A DNA stretch of 8,694 nucleotides, from NCBI GenBank assembly GCA_009787485.1, contig WQWP01000091.1, positions 1 to 8,694 of the forward strand, given 5' to 3'. The translations under genes were made by a program, and so were the position numbers. The notes under the pieces are model-generated. The model saw only the letters and a list, made by a program, of their open reading frames with translations, made no database searches and was not told where the DNA came from. Numbering within the stretch: the stretch's first letter is position 1; each line of letters begins with the position of its first letter. Shown one piece after another: positions 1 to 6,531 of the stretch. This DNA is from Lentimicrobiaceae bacterium (GTDB lineage: Bacteria > Bacteroidota > Bacteroidia > Bacteroidales > WCHB1-69).

Positions 1-144
1 GAAAAAGACGGTACAATTTCCGCATTTGAGTTTAAATGGAGCATAAAAAAACAGCCCAAAATAAATGCTGCTTTTCAAACAGCATATCATGTGGAAAACC
101 TGCAAGTTGTCTCGCCTGATAATATTGAGAGTTTTTTATTGTAA
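1..144 (+). CDS. C-terminal fragment of a probable DUF4143-family AAA ATPase
   Basis: The window opens inside a reading frame in phase 1. It gives 47 residues and ends at TAA 142-144. The visible tail contains the pattern DGTISAFEFKW near its start and VVSPDNIESFL at its end. This closely resembles the nuclease-like C-terminus of AAA family ATPases with a DUF4143 domain, which typically read 'DGxxxAxEFKW...K..K.....F...Y.......V.SPxNxxxFL'. Those proteins have an N-terminal P-loop ATPase domain, which here lies outside the window, and their cellular role is mostly unknown. The gene converges on the minus-strand gene starting its stop at 206, with a shared hairpin terminator between them. The family call rests on a short tail only, so it is moderately sure; the existence of the coding end is more certain. 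Confidence 0.66.
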   Translation, partial: EKDGTISAFEFKWSIKKQPKINAAFQTAYHVENLQVVSPDNIESFLL

Positions 145-156
145 CATCAACAAACA

Positions 157-186
157 AAAAAGCCGCCCTTCGCAGAGCGGCTTTTT
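157..186. terminator. Bidirectional intrinsic terminator between convergent genes
   Basis: A perfect 10-bp inverted repeat pairs 157-166 with 177-186 around a 10-base loop. The GC core is GCCGC/GCGGC. It is flanked by an A-run on the left and a T-run on the right, so the transcript has a U-tail in either direction. It lies 12 bases after the stop codon of the leftmost gene and 20 bases beyond the stop codon of the minus-strand gene. It can therefore end both convergent transcripts. Confidence 0.88.
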
Positions 187-205
187 ACATTAAAAGGCGA
201 AACTT

Positions 206-2962
206 TTATCTTACAATAAGTTTCACGTTTTGCGAACCTGACACAGTATGTATCTTCATGATGTAAATACCGGCTGTGTAGTTTGCAACATCAATAGTAG
301 TTTTCATACTGTTTACGGAATTAGCAGTATATACCAACTGTCCCATATTATTGAATACCTGAATGCTGTTAATGATTGCATTTGATTCAAGAGAAACCAG
401 ATCATTAGCAGGATTGGGGAATACTAAAGTTTTAATTATGAAATCATCAATGCCATAAGAAGCTGCTAATGTGCAAGGTATTTCAAATTTTGGATGATTA
501 TTATCGGTTGTAGTAATCACAATTGTAGCTTCGTAAGTGTCGGGTTCGAGTCCGGCAGCATCTAAAACAGCGTTAAAAGTTTTATTAGCACCTGCCGGAA
601 CAGTAGCGGCAACATCTCCGGTGAGCGTAAGCCAAGCAGCGGTTCCTTCAACTTTAGCTTCATAATTTCCCGGCTCATTACCGTTGTTAGATACTTTAAT
701 GGGCCTGGTAACACTTGTTGGTGCACCGTCTATGTAAATGGACTCAAAAATTTCTGTTACGTCAACGCTCATTAATGGACCTGAAGTTATATTAACTGTA
801 CAAGGAATAACAAATAACGGGTTTTCAACATCACTTGTTACTACGTGAATATCAGCAGTATATGTTCCTACTGCAAGTCCTGCTGCATTTAACTTAACAT
901 TAAAAGTTTTAGAGCTGTTTTTTGCAACGGTGCCGAAGCTGGCGCCTTCAAGTGCGATCCAGCAACCGGGGGTTGTTCCGCCTTGAGCGGTAGCTTTAAT
1001 GTTAATGTTGCCCCAATTGTTAAATTCAGAAAAGCTTCCAGTTCCACCACCGGCACCCATTCTTACCCAGTTGGCGCCGGACACTGTTGGAGCGCCTTGT
1101 CCATCTCCATCAGCAGCAATAGGATACGCACCTTGTACGTGATACAGTTCAACGGTTACCCATAGTTCTGTTCTATCAATTAAGACAGGATCCGATAAAG
1201 TGATCTCATTCCAAGCGCCGGGAGAAGGATTTGTTATTGTCCCTTCAGATAAAAGTTCGCCGGGTCTATTTGATCCCGCCGGCCCATATACTCTGAAAAT
1301 CAGCTTGTTATTGTTACTTGGGAGGTCGGCATTGATTGGAAGGAAGTATGATAATTTTGTAATGTAGGAACCTACTCTGCCGCATAATTGGGAGGGGAAA
1401 AGTTTCGCACCAAGTTCAATTGGACCTACATAAGAAGTATAACCAATAGAGTTATTACTCATATCGGCACAATGTGCTATGTTATAAGTGTTGGTTCCGG
1501 GAGGAGGGTTTGGAATATCATATTGAATCCAACTGTAATAATCTCCCATACTTGTACCTGTATTTGCAACCGTAACAGTTTTGGTAACATTTGCGCCCGG
1601 AATAACTATTTCATTGATTTCAGTAGGCGTAACATCTATGATAGCAACGCCGCCATCGCCGCTGCCTGCAAATCTGAAATTATCAATATAATATACTGAA
1701 CCGGATTGTGGCGGGTAAAAGTCAACCGCTGCCAATTGTCTTACACCGGCATCACCATTTTCGTCAATGCTATATTGCCACTCTAATTTTTTCTCACCAT
1801 TGATTGAGATTGAAGCAATATCATCATCCAAATTTACATAGAAATGGATAGGTATCCATGTATTAAAGGAGAAGGTGAAAGGTGTATTGATACCGTTGTG
1901 TCGAATATTAGTTCCCGTAGGCATACCAGTTGCTGTAACATTCCAATATACACCTACCGCCCACTGACTGTCTTGTCCGCCATTTCCTCTATCAAAAATT
2001 TGTAACAGGTTAAAGTATGCACGTCCATTAGCAGGGATATAGATATCAAAATCAACAGTAAATTCTCCAGAGGTTCTGTCGCCGGCCATAAACACCAAAT
2101 CGGTACCCCATGCACACTTTGCAGAATGAGGTGGTGTTTGGGCTTGTTCGGTAACGATCAAGGCATCTTCGCTGGTACCCGGATTATTCTCCCAGGTTTC
2201 AAACCATGTTGGATAAGATTGTGCTACATAAGCGCCGGCAGCAAGCTCGTCGAAATTGGTTTCAAAAATCACACTCATAGCAGGAGCAAACACAACATCA
2301 TCAATATAGAAAGAGGAAGTAGCAGTATTTGAAGGAGGAAATATGTTAAAAGCATCAATTACTCTTGGGCTGGTACCGGGTTGTGTACCGGAAGCGCCTT
2401 TAGAATATACCCAGTTATACACTAAATTTCCACCCAAATAAAAGGTAGCATCATCTTCATCTAAATCTATATTAATTTTTACATCCAGCCATGTCTCGTG
2501 TTGAAAAGTAAAGGGGGTGGTAATGTTGGCAGCCTTAATAGTTCCCTGTCCTTGGGTGCCGGGCCCCTGGTTGGTAGCGGCAAAGTAAATTTCACATGCC
2601 CAAGATCCGCTTTGGGATCCGGTAAAATTGGCCTGCACATTGAAATAACCGTTTTTTCCGGTAGGAATGAAAATCTTAAAAGTAAGATCCCAAGATCCGG
2701 AAGTTTGTTTCCCAAGGTGCAAAATTTGGTCGTTGCCATAGTTTAAGAACAAAACTTTGTTGCCGGCTGGTTGTTCGGCAATCTCGCCATCTTCGGCAGT
2801 ACCGGGTTGATTCTCCCATGTATCCCAATAATCTCTGCCCATCGCTTGGGCTTGTTGGGCTAATTTTCCGCCTACGGTGTAGTCGGAAAAATCGTCAGAT
2901 ACTTGTGCGCTCAATGCAAAGAGCAGAAACGCACTCACAATAGATAATAATAATTTTTTCAT
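206..2962 (-). CDS. Secreted multidomain surface protein with T9SS type A C-terminal sorting domain
   Basis: This 918-residue exported protein is probably displayed on or released from the cell surface by the type IX secretion system. A Sec signal peptide occupies residues 1-20, with cleavage likely near A19/Q20. Two tandem beta-sandwich modules of the LamG/concanavalin type follow (about 24-227 and 232-432). They share DTWENxPGTxED-like openings, a TPFTF...TW segment and endings of the type FYIDDVVFA/YYIDNFRFA. Next come two Ig-like (BACON/ASH-like) domains (about 441-727 and 731-832); the first is split by a roughly 180-residue beta-rich insert (about 481-666). The C-terminus (about 845-918) is a standard T9SS sorting domain: FPNPAND, then a NMGQLVY motif, YTAGIYIMKI and a terminal KLIVR. 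No catalytic motif is recognisable, so adhesion or glycan binding is an inference. The start is set by the signal peptide; no Shine-Dalgarno sequence is evident. It is divergent from lgt and appears to be a single-gene unit. Confidence 0.93.
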   Translation of the reverse strand: MKKLLLSIVSAFLLFALSAQVSDDFSDYTVGGKLAQQAQAMGRDYWDTWENQPGTAEDGEIAEQPAGNKVLFLNYGNDQILHLGKQTSGSWDLTFKIFIPTGKNGYFNVQANFTGSQSGSWACEIYFAATNQGPGTQGQGTIKAANITTPFTFQHETWLDVKINIDLDEDDATFYLGGNLVYNWVYSKGASGTQPGTSPRVIDAFNIFPPSNTATSSFYIDDVVFAPAMSVIFETNFDELAAGAYVAQSYPTWFETWENNPGTSEDALIVTEQAQTPPHSAKCAWGTDLVFMAGDRTSGEFTVDFDIYIPANGRAYFNLLQIFDRGNGGQDSQWAVGVYWNVTATGMPTGTNIRHNGINTPFTFSFNTWIPIHFYVNLDDDIASISINGEKKLEWQYSIDENGDAGVRQLAAVDFYPPQSGSVYYIDNFRFAGSGDGGVAIIDVTPTEINEIVIPGANVTKTVTVANTGTSMGDYYSWIQYDIPNPPPGTNTYNIAHCADMSNNSIGYTSYVGPIELGAKLFPSQLCGRVGSYITKLSYFLPINADLPSNNNKLIFRVYGPAGSNRPGELLSEGTITNPSPGAWNEITLSDPVLIDRTELWVTVELYHVQGAYPIAADGDGQGAPTVSGANWVRMGAGGGTGSFSEFNNWGNINIKATAQGGTTPGCWIALEGASFGTVAKNSSKTFNVKLNAAGLAVGTYTADIHVVTSDVENPLFVIPCTVNITSGPLMSVDVTEIFESIYIDGAPTSVTRPIKVSNNGNEPGNYEAKVEGTAAWLTLTGDVAATVPAGANKTFNAVLDAAGLEPDTYEATIVITTTDNNHPKFEIPCTLAASYGIDDFIIKTLVFPNPANDLVSLESNAIINSIQVFNNMGQLVYTANSVNSMKTTIDVANYTAGIYIMKIHTVSGSQNVKLIVR
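1667..2893 (-). repeat. Tandem duplicated LamG/concanavalin-like modules inside the T9SS protein
   Basis: Residues about 24-227 (bases 2282-2893) and 232-432 (bases 1667-2269) align along their whole length. Both have an opening DDFSDY/TNFDEL segment, a WDTWENQPGTAED/WFETWENNPGTSED motif, TSGSWDLTFKIFIP/TSGEFTVDFDIYIP, a ITTPFTF/INTPFTF strand and an IDD/IDN ending. They have diverged clearly at the sequence level, so the duplication is not recent. The fold assignment is by sequence pattern only. Confidence 0.75.
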
Positions 2963-3006
2963 AAATAATAAATTTGGTTAATAAAAGTATTTTCGTTTTT
3001 AACGTG

Positions 3007-3037
3007 CAAAAATAGAAAAAATGTAATAATATATAAA
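3007..3037 (-). promoter_or_regulatory. Bacteroidetes-type promoter for the T9SS surface protein gene
   Basis: Read on the minus strand, bases 3014-3007 give TATTTTTG, a perfect match to the Bacteroidetes -7 consensus TAnnTTTG. Nineteen bases upstream (3037-3034) is TTTA, one mismatch from the TTTG of the -33 element. Transcription would start around position 3000, leaving a leader of about 40 bases, AT-rich and without a Shine-Dalgarno sequence. The match is by consensus only. Confidence 0.55.
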
Positions 3038-3085
3038 GGTTTAAAAAAAAAATGAAAGATTTTATGTTTCTTTGCCGAAAAATTT

Positions 3086-3955
3086 ATGGCATTTACATTG
3101 AATTTCATCACCTGGTCGGTTGCCCCCGAAATATTTTCGCTCGGCAGTTTCTCTGTGCGCTGGTATGGCGTGCTGCTCGCGTTAGGTTTTTTCTTAGCCT
3201 ATTTAACGCTGTCGAATGTGTTTAAAACGGAAAAATTATCGCAACAACTTTTAGACAAGCTCTCTATTTGGTGTATTGTTTGGACGGTTGTTGGGCTTCG
3301 GCTGGGGCATTTTCTATTCTACGAGCCGCAATTTTTGATTCAGCACCCGTTGCAAGTGTTGCTTCCTTTCGATGCACAATGGAATTTTGTGGGGTATCAA
3401 GGGTTGGCGAGTCATGGGGCGGTCATTGCGCTCATTCTGTTTCTCACTTATTTCGCCCGAAAGCATAAAATGAACGCATTGTGGTTGTTAGACCGGTTGT
3501 GTGTGGTTATCCCCATTGCAGCAGCTATGGTGCGTTTGGGCAACCTCATGAACCACGAAATTGTGGGCAGCATTACAGAAGTTTCCTGGGCGTTTAATTT
3601 TATGCACGGCGGATATGGGGTGGCCGATACCTTGCGCCATCCTGCGCAATTATACGAATCTATCGTCTATTTCTTGCTCTATATCTTTATGTTAATCTAT
3701 TATTTCAAAATCAGAAAAGGAAATATTCCTGCCGGACGAACCGTAGGCATTTTGCTCACCGTAATTTTTACCGCCCGATTTTTCATTGAGTTTGTGAAAG
3801 AAGTGCAAATAGATAGCGAAGTGGGCATGACTCTGAACATCGGGCAATGGCTTAGTATTCCATTCGTGATCATTGGATTGGGATTTTTGATCTATTCTTA
3901 CATCCACAAAAATAATATTCCTCATTATGTTGAACCCAAAACCTCCTCAAAATAG
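3086..3955 (+). CDS. lgt: Prolipoprotein diacylglyceryl transferase
   Basis: Lgt moves a diacylglyceryl group from phosphatidylglycerol to the lipobox cysteine of prolipoproteins, the first step of lipoprotein maturation in the inner membrane. The protein has 289 residues, normal for the family, and several hydrophobic spans. Family landmarks are in order: SVRWYGVLLALGF (about 23-35), GLASHGAVIA with H110 in place of the usual FHGG loop, the signature VRLGNLMNHEIVG (149-161, with R150 and N153), RHPAQLYE (184-191), ARFFIEF (230-236, with the expected arginine R231) and MTLNIGQWLSIP (248-259). It is the first gene of a tight plus-strand cluster, ending 2 bases before the BFN/UVR gene. The ATG at 3086 gives the expected short N-terminus before the first membrane span, and there is no obvious Shine-Dalgarno sequence. 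Nothing looks truncated. Confidence 0.96.
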   Translation: MAFTLNFITWSVAPEIFSLGSFSVRWYGVLLALGFFLAYLTLSNVFKTEKLSQQLLDKLSIWCIVWTVVGLRLGHFLFYEPQFLIQHPLQVLLPFDAQWNFVGYQGLASHGAVIALILFLTYFARKHKMNALWLLDRLCVVIPIAAAMVRLGNLMNHEIVGSITEVSWAFNFMHGGYGVADTLRHPAQLYESIVYFLLYIFMLIYYFKIRKGNIPAGRTVGILLTVIFTARFFIEFVKEVQIDSEVGMTLNIGQWLSIPFVIIGLGFLIYSYIHKNNIPHYVEPKTSSK

Positions 3956-3957
3956 AT

Positions 3958-4563
3958 ATGGAATATATTGAATTAGAAGTTCGTGATGTGGAGGGCACCC
4001 AGATGCCGTCGGAGGCTTTTGCTTTAATTGTGCGCGAAAAAACCGGCGAGCGGCAAATGACCATCGTCATCGGCATGCATGAGGCGCGCACGTTGGTTTT
4101 GCTGCTCAACAAGATACAAACGCGCCGCCCGGGCACCCACGAGTTGTTTAAAAGTTTTATGCAACATACCGGATCTCATTTACATAAAGTGATGATTTAT
4201 CATTATGATGAAGGCGTATTTTTTGCGCATTTATCCGTTGAAAATGATGCCGGAAGTATTTTTGAATTAGACTCTAGAACCTCCGATGCCATTGCCATCG
4301 CCATGCTAATGGATGCGCCCATATTTATTAGAGCCGATATTTTTGAAAAATTGGCAGTCATCTCTCAAAAAGAAGAAGAAAAAATAGAAAACTTCCAACC
4401 CGATTTCGACTTGCAACCCGAAGAGTTAGAACTATATATTGAAAACAAACTCCACGAAATGCCTCTGGCAGAATTAGAGCGACTTTTGCAAGGCGCCATT
4501 GACAGTGAGGATTTTGAACTGGCTTCAAAAATTCATGATGAGATTAACAAACGGAAAACATAA
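3958..4563 (+). CDS. Bifunctional nuclease (BFN/DUF151) domain protein with C-terminal UVR motif
   Basis: The 201-residue protein has a BFN/DUF151 domain at about residues 5-130. Recognisable strands are VIGMHEARTLVLLL (37-50), HLHKVMIYHYDEGVFFAHL (about 74-92) and the conserved SRTSDAIAIAMLMDAPIFI (106-124, with R107, S109 and D110). An acidic linker follows (about 138-160), then a UvrB/UvrC-type motif at about 168-199 (LAELERLLQGAIDSEDFELASKIHDEIN, residues 170-197). UVR motifs are helical-hairpin interaction modules found in UvrB, UvrC and Clp-linked proteins. Plant BFN relatives are reported to have DNase and RNase activity, but the bacterial role is poorly defined. Its start lies 2 bases after the lgt stop codon, so translation is probably coupled. 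This domain pair at about 200 residues is common in Bacteroidota. Family assignment is firm; function is not. Confidence 0.92.
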   Translation: MEYIELEVRDVEGTQMPSEAFALIVREKTGERQMTIVIGMHEARTLVLLLNKIQTRRPGTHELFKSFMQHTGSHLHKVMIYHYDEGVFFAHLSVENDAGSIFELDSRTSDAIAIAMLMDAPIFIRADIFEKLAVISQKEEEKIENFQPDFDLQPEELELYIENKLHEMPLAELERLLQGAIDSEDFELASKIHDEINKRKT

Positions 4564-4605
4564 TACCTTAAACCCTTATCTCCCAAAGGCCCCCTTAGTA
4601 GCAAA

Positions 4606-5688
4606 ATGTACAATAATCCCAAAATTTTGTTAGCCCTGAGCGGCGGCGTGGACAGCTCCGTAGCGGCGTTCCTTTTGCAACAAGCCGGTTATGAAGTCGT
4701 TGGCATTACATTGAAAATGTGGAGCTACGAAAAAACCTACCACGGCAAAGCAGGCGCAAAACCGGATAACGATTTTATTGAAAATGCACAAAAGCTGGCA
4801 GAAAAATTAGGCATTGAACATCATGTAGTAGATATTCAAGACGCATTTGCCGATTTAATTATTCAAGATTTTGTAGATGAGTATTTTGCGGGACGAACGC
4901 CCAATCCGTGTGTACTTTGCAATCCTACCATGAAATTTGGCACACTGTTTCATTATGCCGAAAAATTGGGTTGTGAAAAAGTAGCCACCGGTCATTATCT
5001 TCGTCTGAAAAATGAAAACGGCAGATATTTTGTTTCTCGAGGTAAAGATGTTGCCAAAGACCAATCGTATGTATTGTGGAATATGTCGCAGGCGCAACTA
5101 TCCCGTTGCCTTTTCCCTTTGGGCGAGTTTGCCAAAGAGGAAGTGAAAGCGCTTGCCCGTTCTTTCGGAATTGTTTCCATTGCCGAGCAAAGGGAAAGTT
5201 ACGATGTTTGCTTCATTCCGAACGGGGATTACCGGAGTTTTTTGCAAATGCAGCGCCCTGAGGCGTGCGAGGCGTTGCGCGGGGGCGTTATTTGCGACAA
5301 AAACGGAAAGTGGCTGGGAAAACACCGTGGTTACCCGTTTTACACCATCGGGCAGCGAAAAGGATTGGAAGTAGCGGTAGGACACCCCATTTACGTAACG
5401 CAGTTAGACCCTGAAAGCAACCGCGTAATTTTAGGCGAAAAAGAAGAGTTGCTTTCTCAAACCTTACTTGTAAAAGATTTTAACATAGCCAAATACGAAA
5501 CGCTTCCTGAAAACTGCCGCGCATTAGTTCGCATTCGCTATAAAGATGCCGGAACGATGGCCACGATTACCCGCGAAGGAAATAACTTGCGCTGCGATTT
5601 CGACGGGCCTGTTTCGGCGGTAACACCCGGGCAATCGGCTGTTTTTTATGAGGGGGAGGATGTGATGGGAGGGGGGATTATTTTTTAA
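4606..5688 (+). CDS. mnmA: tRNA-specific 2-thiouridylase
   Basis: MnmA uses ATP to adenylate U34 of the wobble position in tRNA(Lys), tRNA(Glu) and tRNA(Gln), then adds sulfur to give 2-thiouridine. The 360-residue protein is full length. It has the PP-loop SGGVDSS (12-18), GRTPNPCVLCNPTMKFG (96-112) with C105 at the position of the catalytic cysteine, ATGHYLRL (127-134), KDQSYVLW (151-158), YDVCFIPNGDYRSFL (199-213) with the second catalytic cysteine C202, YTIGQRKGL (246-254) and the C-terminal TPGQSAVFYEGEDVMGGGII. The usual SxDxCF context reads ESYDVCF, and the stretch after MW (38-39) lacks a cysteine pair found in many homologues; both fit a Bacteroidota MnmA subgroup. The gene follows the BFN/UVR gene by 42 bases with no visible promoter, so it is probably the last gene of an lgt-led operon. 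There is no Shine-Dalgarno sequence before the ATG. Confidence 0.96.
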   Translation: MYNNPKILLALSGGVDSSVAAFLLQQAGYEVVGITLKMWSYEKTYHGKAGAKPDNDFIENAQKLAEKLGIEHHVVDIQDAFADLIIQDFVDEYFAGRTPNPCVLCNPTMKFGTLFHYAEKLGCEKVATGHYLRLKNENGRYFVSRGKDVAKDQSYVLWNMSQAQLSRCLFPLGEFAKEEVKALARSFGIVSIAEQRESYDVCFIPNGDYRSFLQMQRPEACEALRGGVICDKNGKWLGKHRGYPFYTIGQRKGLEVAVGHPIYVTQLDPESNRVILGEKEELLSQTLLVKDFNIAKYETLPENCRALVRIRYKDAGTMATITREGNNLRCDFDGPVSAVTPGQSAVFYEGEDVMGGGIIF

Positions 5689-5750
5689 TTCTCGCAAAGG
5701 CGCAAAGGCGCAAAGAGAGAAAACTTTGCGTCTTCGCGTCTTTGCGAGAA
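5689..5750. repeat. Palindromic REP-like repeat with CGCAAAGG tandem units
   Basis: The left arm 5689-5715 pairs with the right arm 5724-5750 in a 27-bp stem around an 8-base loop. There is one mismatch (5704 with 5735) and two G-T pairs (5700/5739 and 5708/5731). The outer 11 bp are perfect. The left arm contains three tandem 8-base units starting at 5693, 5701 and 5709 (CGCAAAGG twice, then CGCAAAGA). It begins directly after the mnmA stop codon. No T-run follows on either strand, so it is not a classical intrinsic terminator, though it could stabilise or shorten the mnmA transcript. From memory, similar 'CTCGCAAAGGCGCAAAG' palindromes are dispersed between genes in Bacteroidota and some other phyla. 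The minus-strand frame through it encodes the low-complexity peptide LCAFAPLRE, which I regard as non-coding. Confidence 0.85.
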
Positions 5751-5785
5751 AAATGTAAAAAAACAACCGCATTAGCATAATTTTA

Positions 5786-5793
5786 TATTTTTG
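5786..5793 (+). promoter_or_regulatory. -7 element (TAnnTTTG) upstream of the 5817 gene
   Basis: TATTTTTG matches the Bacteroidetes -7 consensus exactly and lies 23 bases before the ATG at 5817. Transcription would start near 5800. No convincing TTTG-type -33 element is found at the expected 19-base spacing, so only half of the promoter is supported. It fits a transcription restart after the palindromic repeat. Confidence 0.45.
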
Positions 5794-5816
5794 CCTCTGT
5801 TTAAGAATCCTCATTC

Positions 5817-6494
5817 ATGAAGCAATTTCTCTTCCTTTCACTATTATTAAGTTTTTCTACATATTTATTTTCCCAAGACATCATTATTACTAAAACAGGT
5901 GAGCGCATTGAAGCAAAAGTTTTAACAGAGCACAAAACCGTCATCAAATATGCGCTTTTCAGCGATCCTGACGGTCCCGCGCAATTTATTGTTAAAGAAA
6001 AAATTGCCGCCATTGCTTATGAAAATGGAGAAGTTGCTACGTTCGAAAGTGCTAAAATCGACACTGTTAAACCTAATCCCGAAACAATATATAAAAACAT
6101 AGTGCGCTTCAAACCTTTGGCAACGATTTTAGCTGGTGCGGTGTTTGGATATTTTGAATTAGGAGTACATTATGCGCGCTATCTTGGTCCTAAAGTAGCC
6201 ATACCTGTTGAATTTGACTTTTTTGCAATGACCAATGTTGGAGCGGGGGTTGCACTTATGACCGGAATTGAGGCATTACCCCTCACTCACCGTCAAAAAA
6301 GTGGACTATATCTCAATGGACTAATAGGGATATGGCGTTTTAAGGGCGTTTCTTTTGTAGCAAATGTAAACATCGGTTATCAACTTGTAACGAAAAAAGG
6401 ATTTGTACTTAACGCCAATTTGGGTCCCAGATATCACGGATTAACGAAAAAAGTGGACTTGCGTTATACCATAGATATTGGGTTTGCGTTTTGA
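5817..6494 (+). CDS. Exported protein with small N-terminal beta domain and possible outer-membrane barrel segment
   Basis: This 225-residue protein starts with a Sec signal peptide (1-20, ending in YLFSQ). The mature N-terminus, DIIITKTGERIEAKV...IKYALFSDPDGPAQFIVKEKIAAIAYENGE (about 21-72), matches a short domain often seen in exported Bacteroidota proteins. That domain pairs 'D.I..K.G..I.AKV' with 'I.Y..F...DGP...I.K..I..I.Y.NGE'. After a linker (73-96), residues 97-225 alternate hydrophobic and polar positions with many glycines and aromatics and end in the phenylalanine of IDIGFAF. That ending suggests outer-membrane beta strands, perhaps a partial barrel or one formed by an oligomer. 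No enzymatic motif is seen and the function is unknown. It has its own -7 element and lies 37 bases before the first lipoprotein gene. Confidence 0.85.
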   Translation: MKQFLFLSLLLSFSTYLFSQDIIITKTGERIEAKVLTEHKTVIKYALFSDPDGPAQFIVKEKIAAIAYENGEVATFESAKIDTVKPNPETIYKNIVRFKPLATILAGAVFGYFELGVHYARYLGPKVAIPVEFDFFAMTNVGAGVALMTGIEALPLTHRQKSGLYLNGLIGIWRFKGVSFVANVNIGYQLVTKKGFVLNANLGPRYHGLTKKVDLRYTIDIGFAF

Positions 6495-6531
6495 TCAGTA
6501 GTTATATTAATTATTTAATATTAAAATTTTT

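Noticed and set aside
1..144. Toxin-antitoxin or defence role for the leftmost partial gene
   Set aside because: DUF4143 ATPases sometimes sit near accessory genes, but only 47 residues are visible and the neighbours are not defence genes.
983..2746. Several 60-103 codon open frames on the opposite strand or other frames of the large T9SS gene
   Set aside because: The large frame has a signal peptide, repeated domains and a sorting domain. The opposing frames have no recognisable domain or start context and are shadows.
3067..3074. TTTCTTTG upstream of lgt as a -7 promoter element
   Set aside because: It differs from TAnnTTTG at the second base, has no -33 partner at normal spacing, and would leave a leader of only about 6 bases. 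It is possible but too weak to annotate.
5524..5814. Minus-strand 96-codon reading frame across the mnmA end and the palindrome
   Set aside because: It overlaps a certain gene antisense, and its middle part (LCAFAPLRE) is only the translation of the palindromic repeat. There is no signal of coding.
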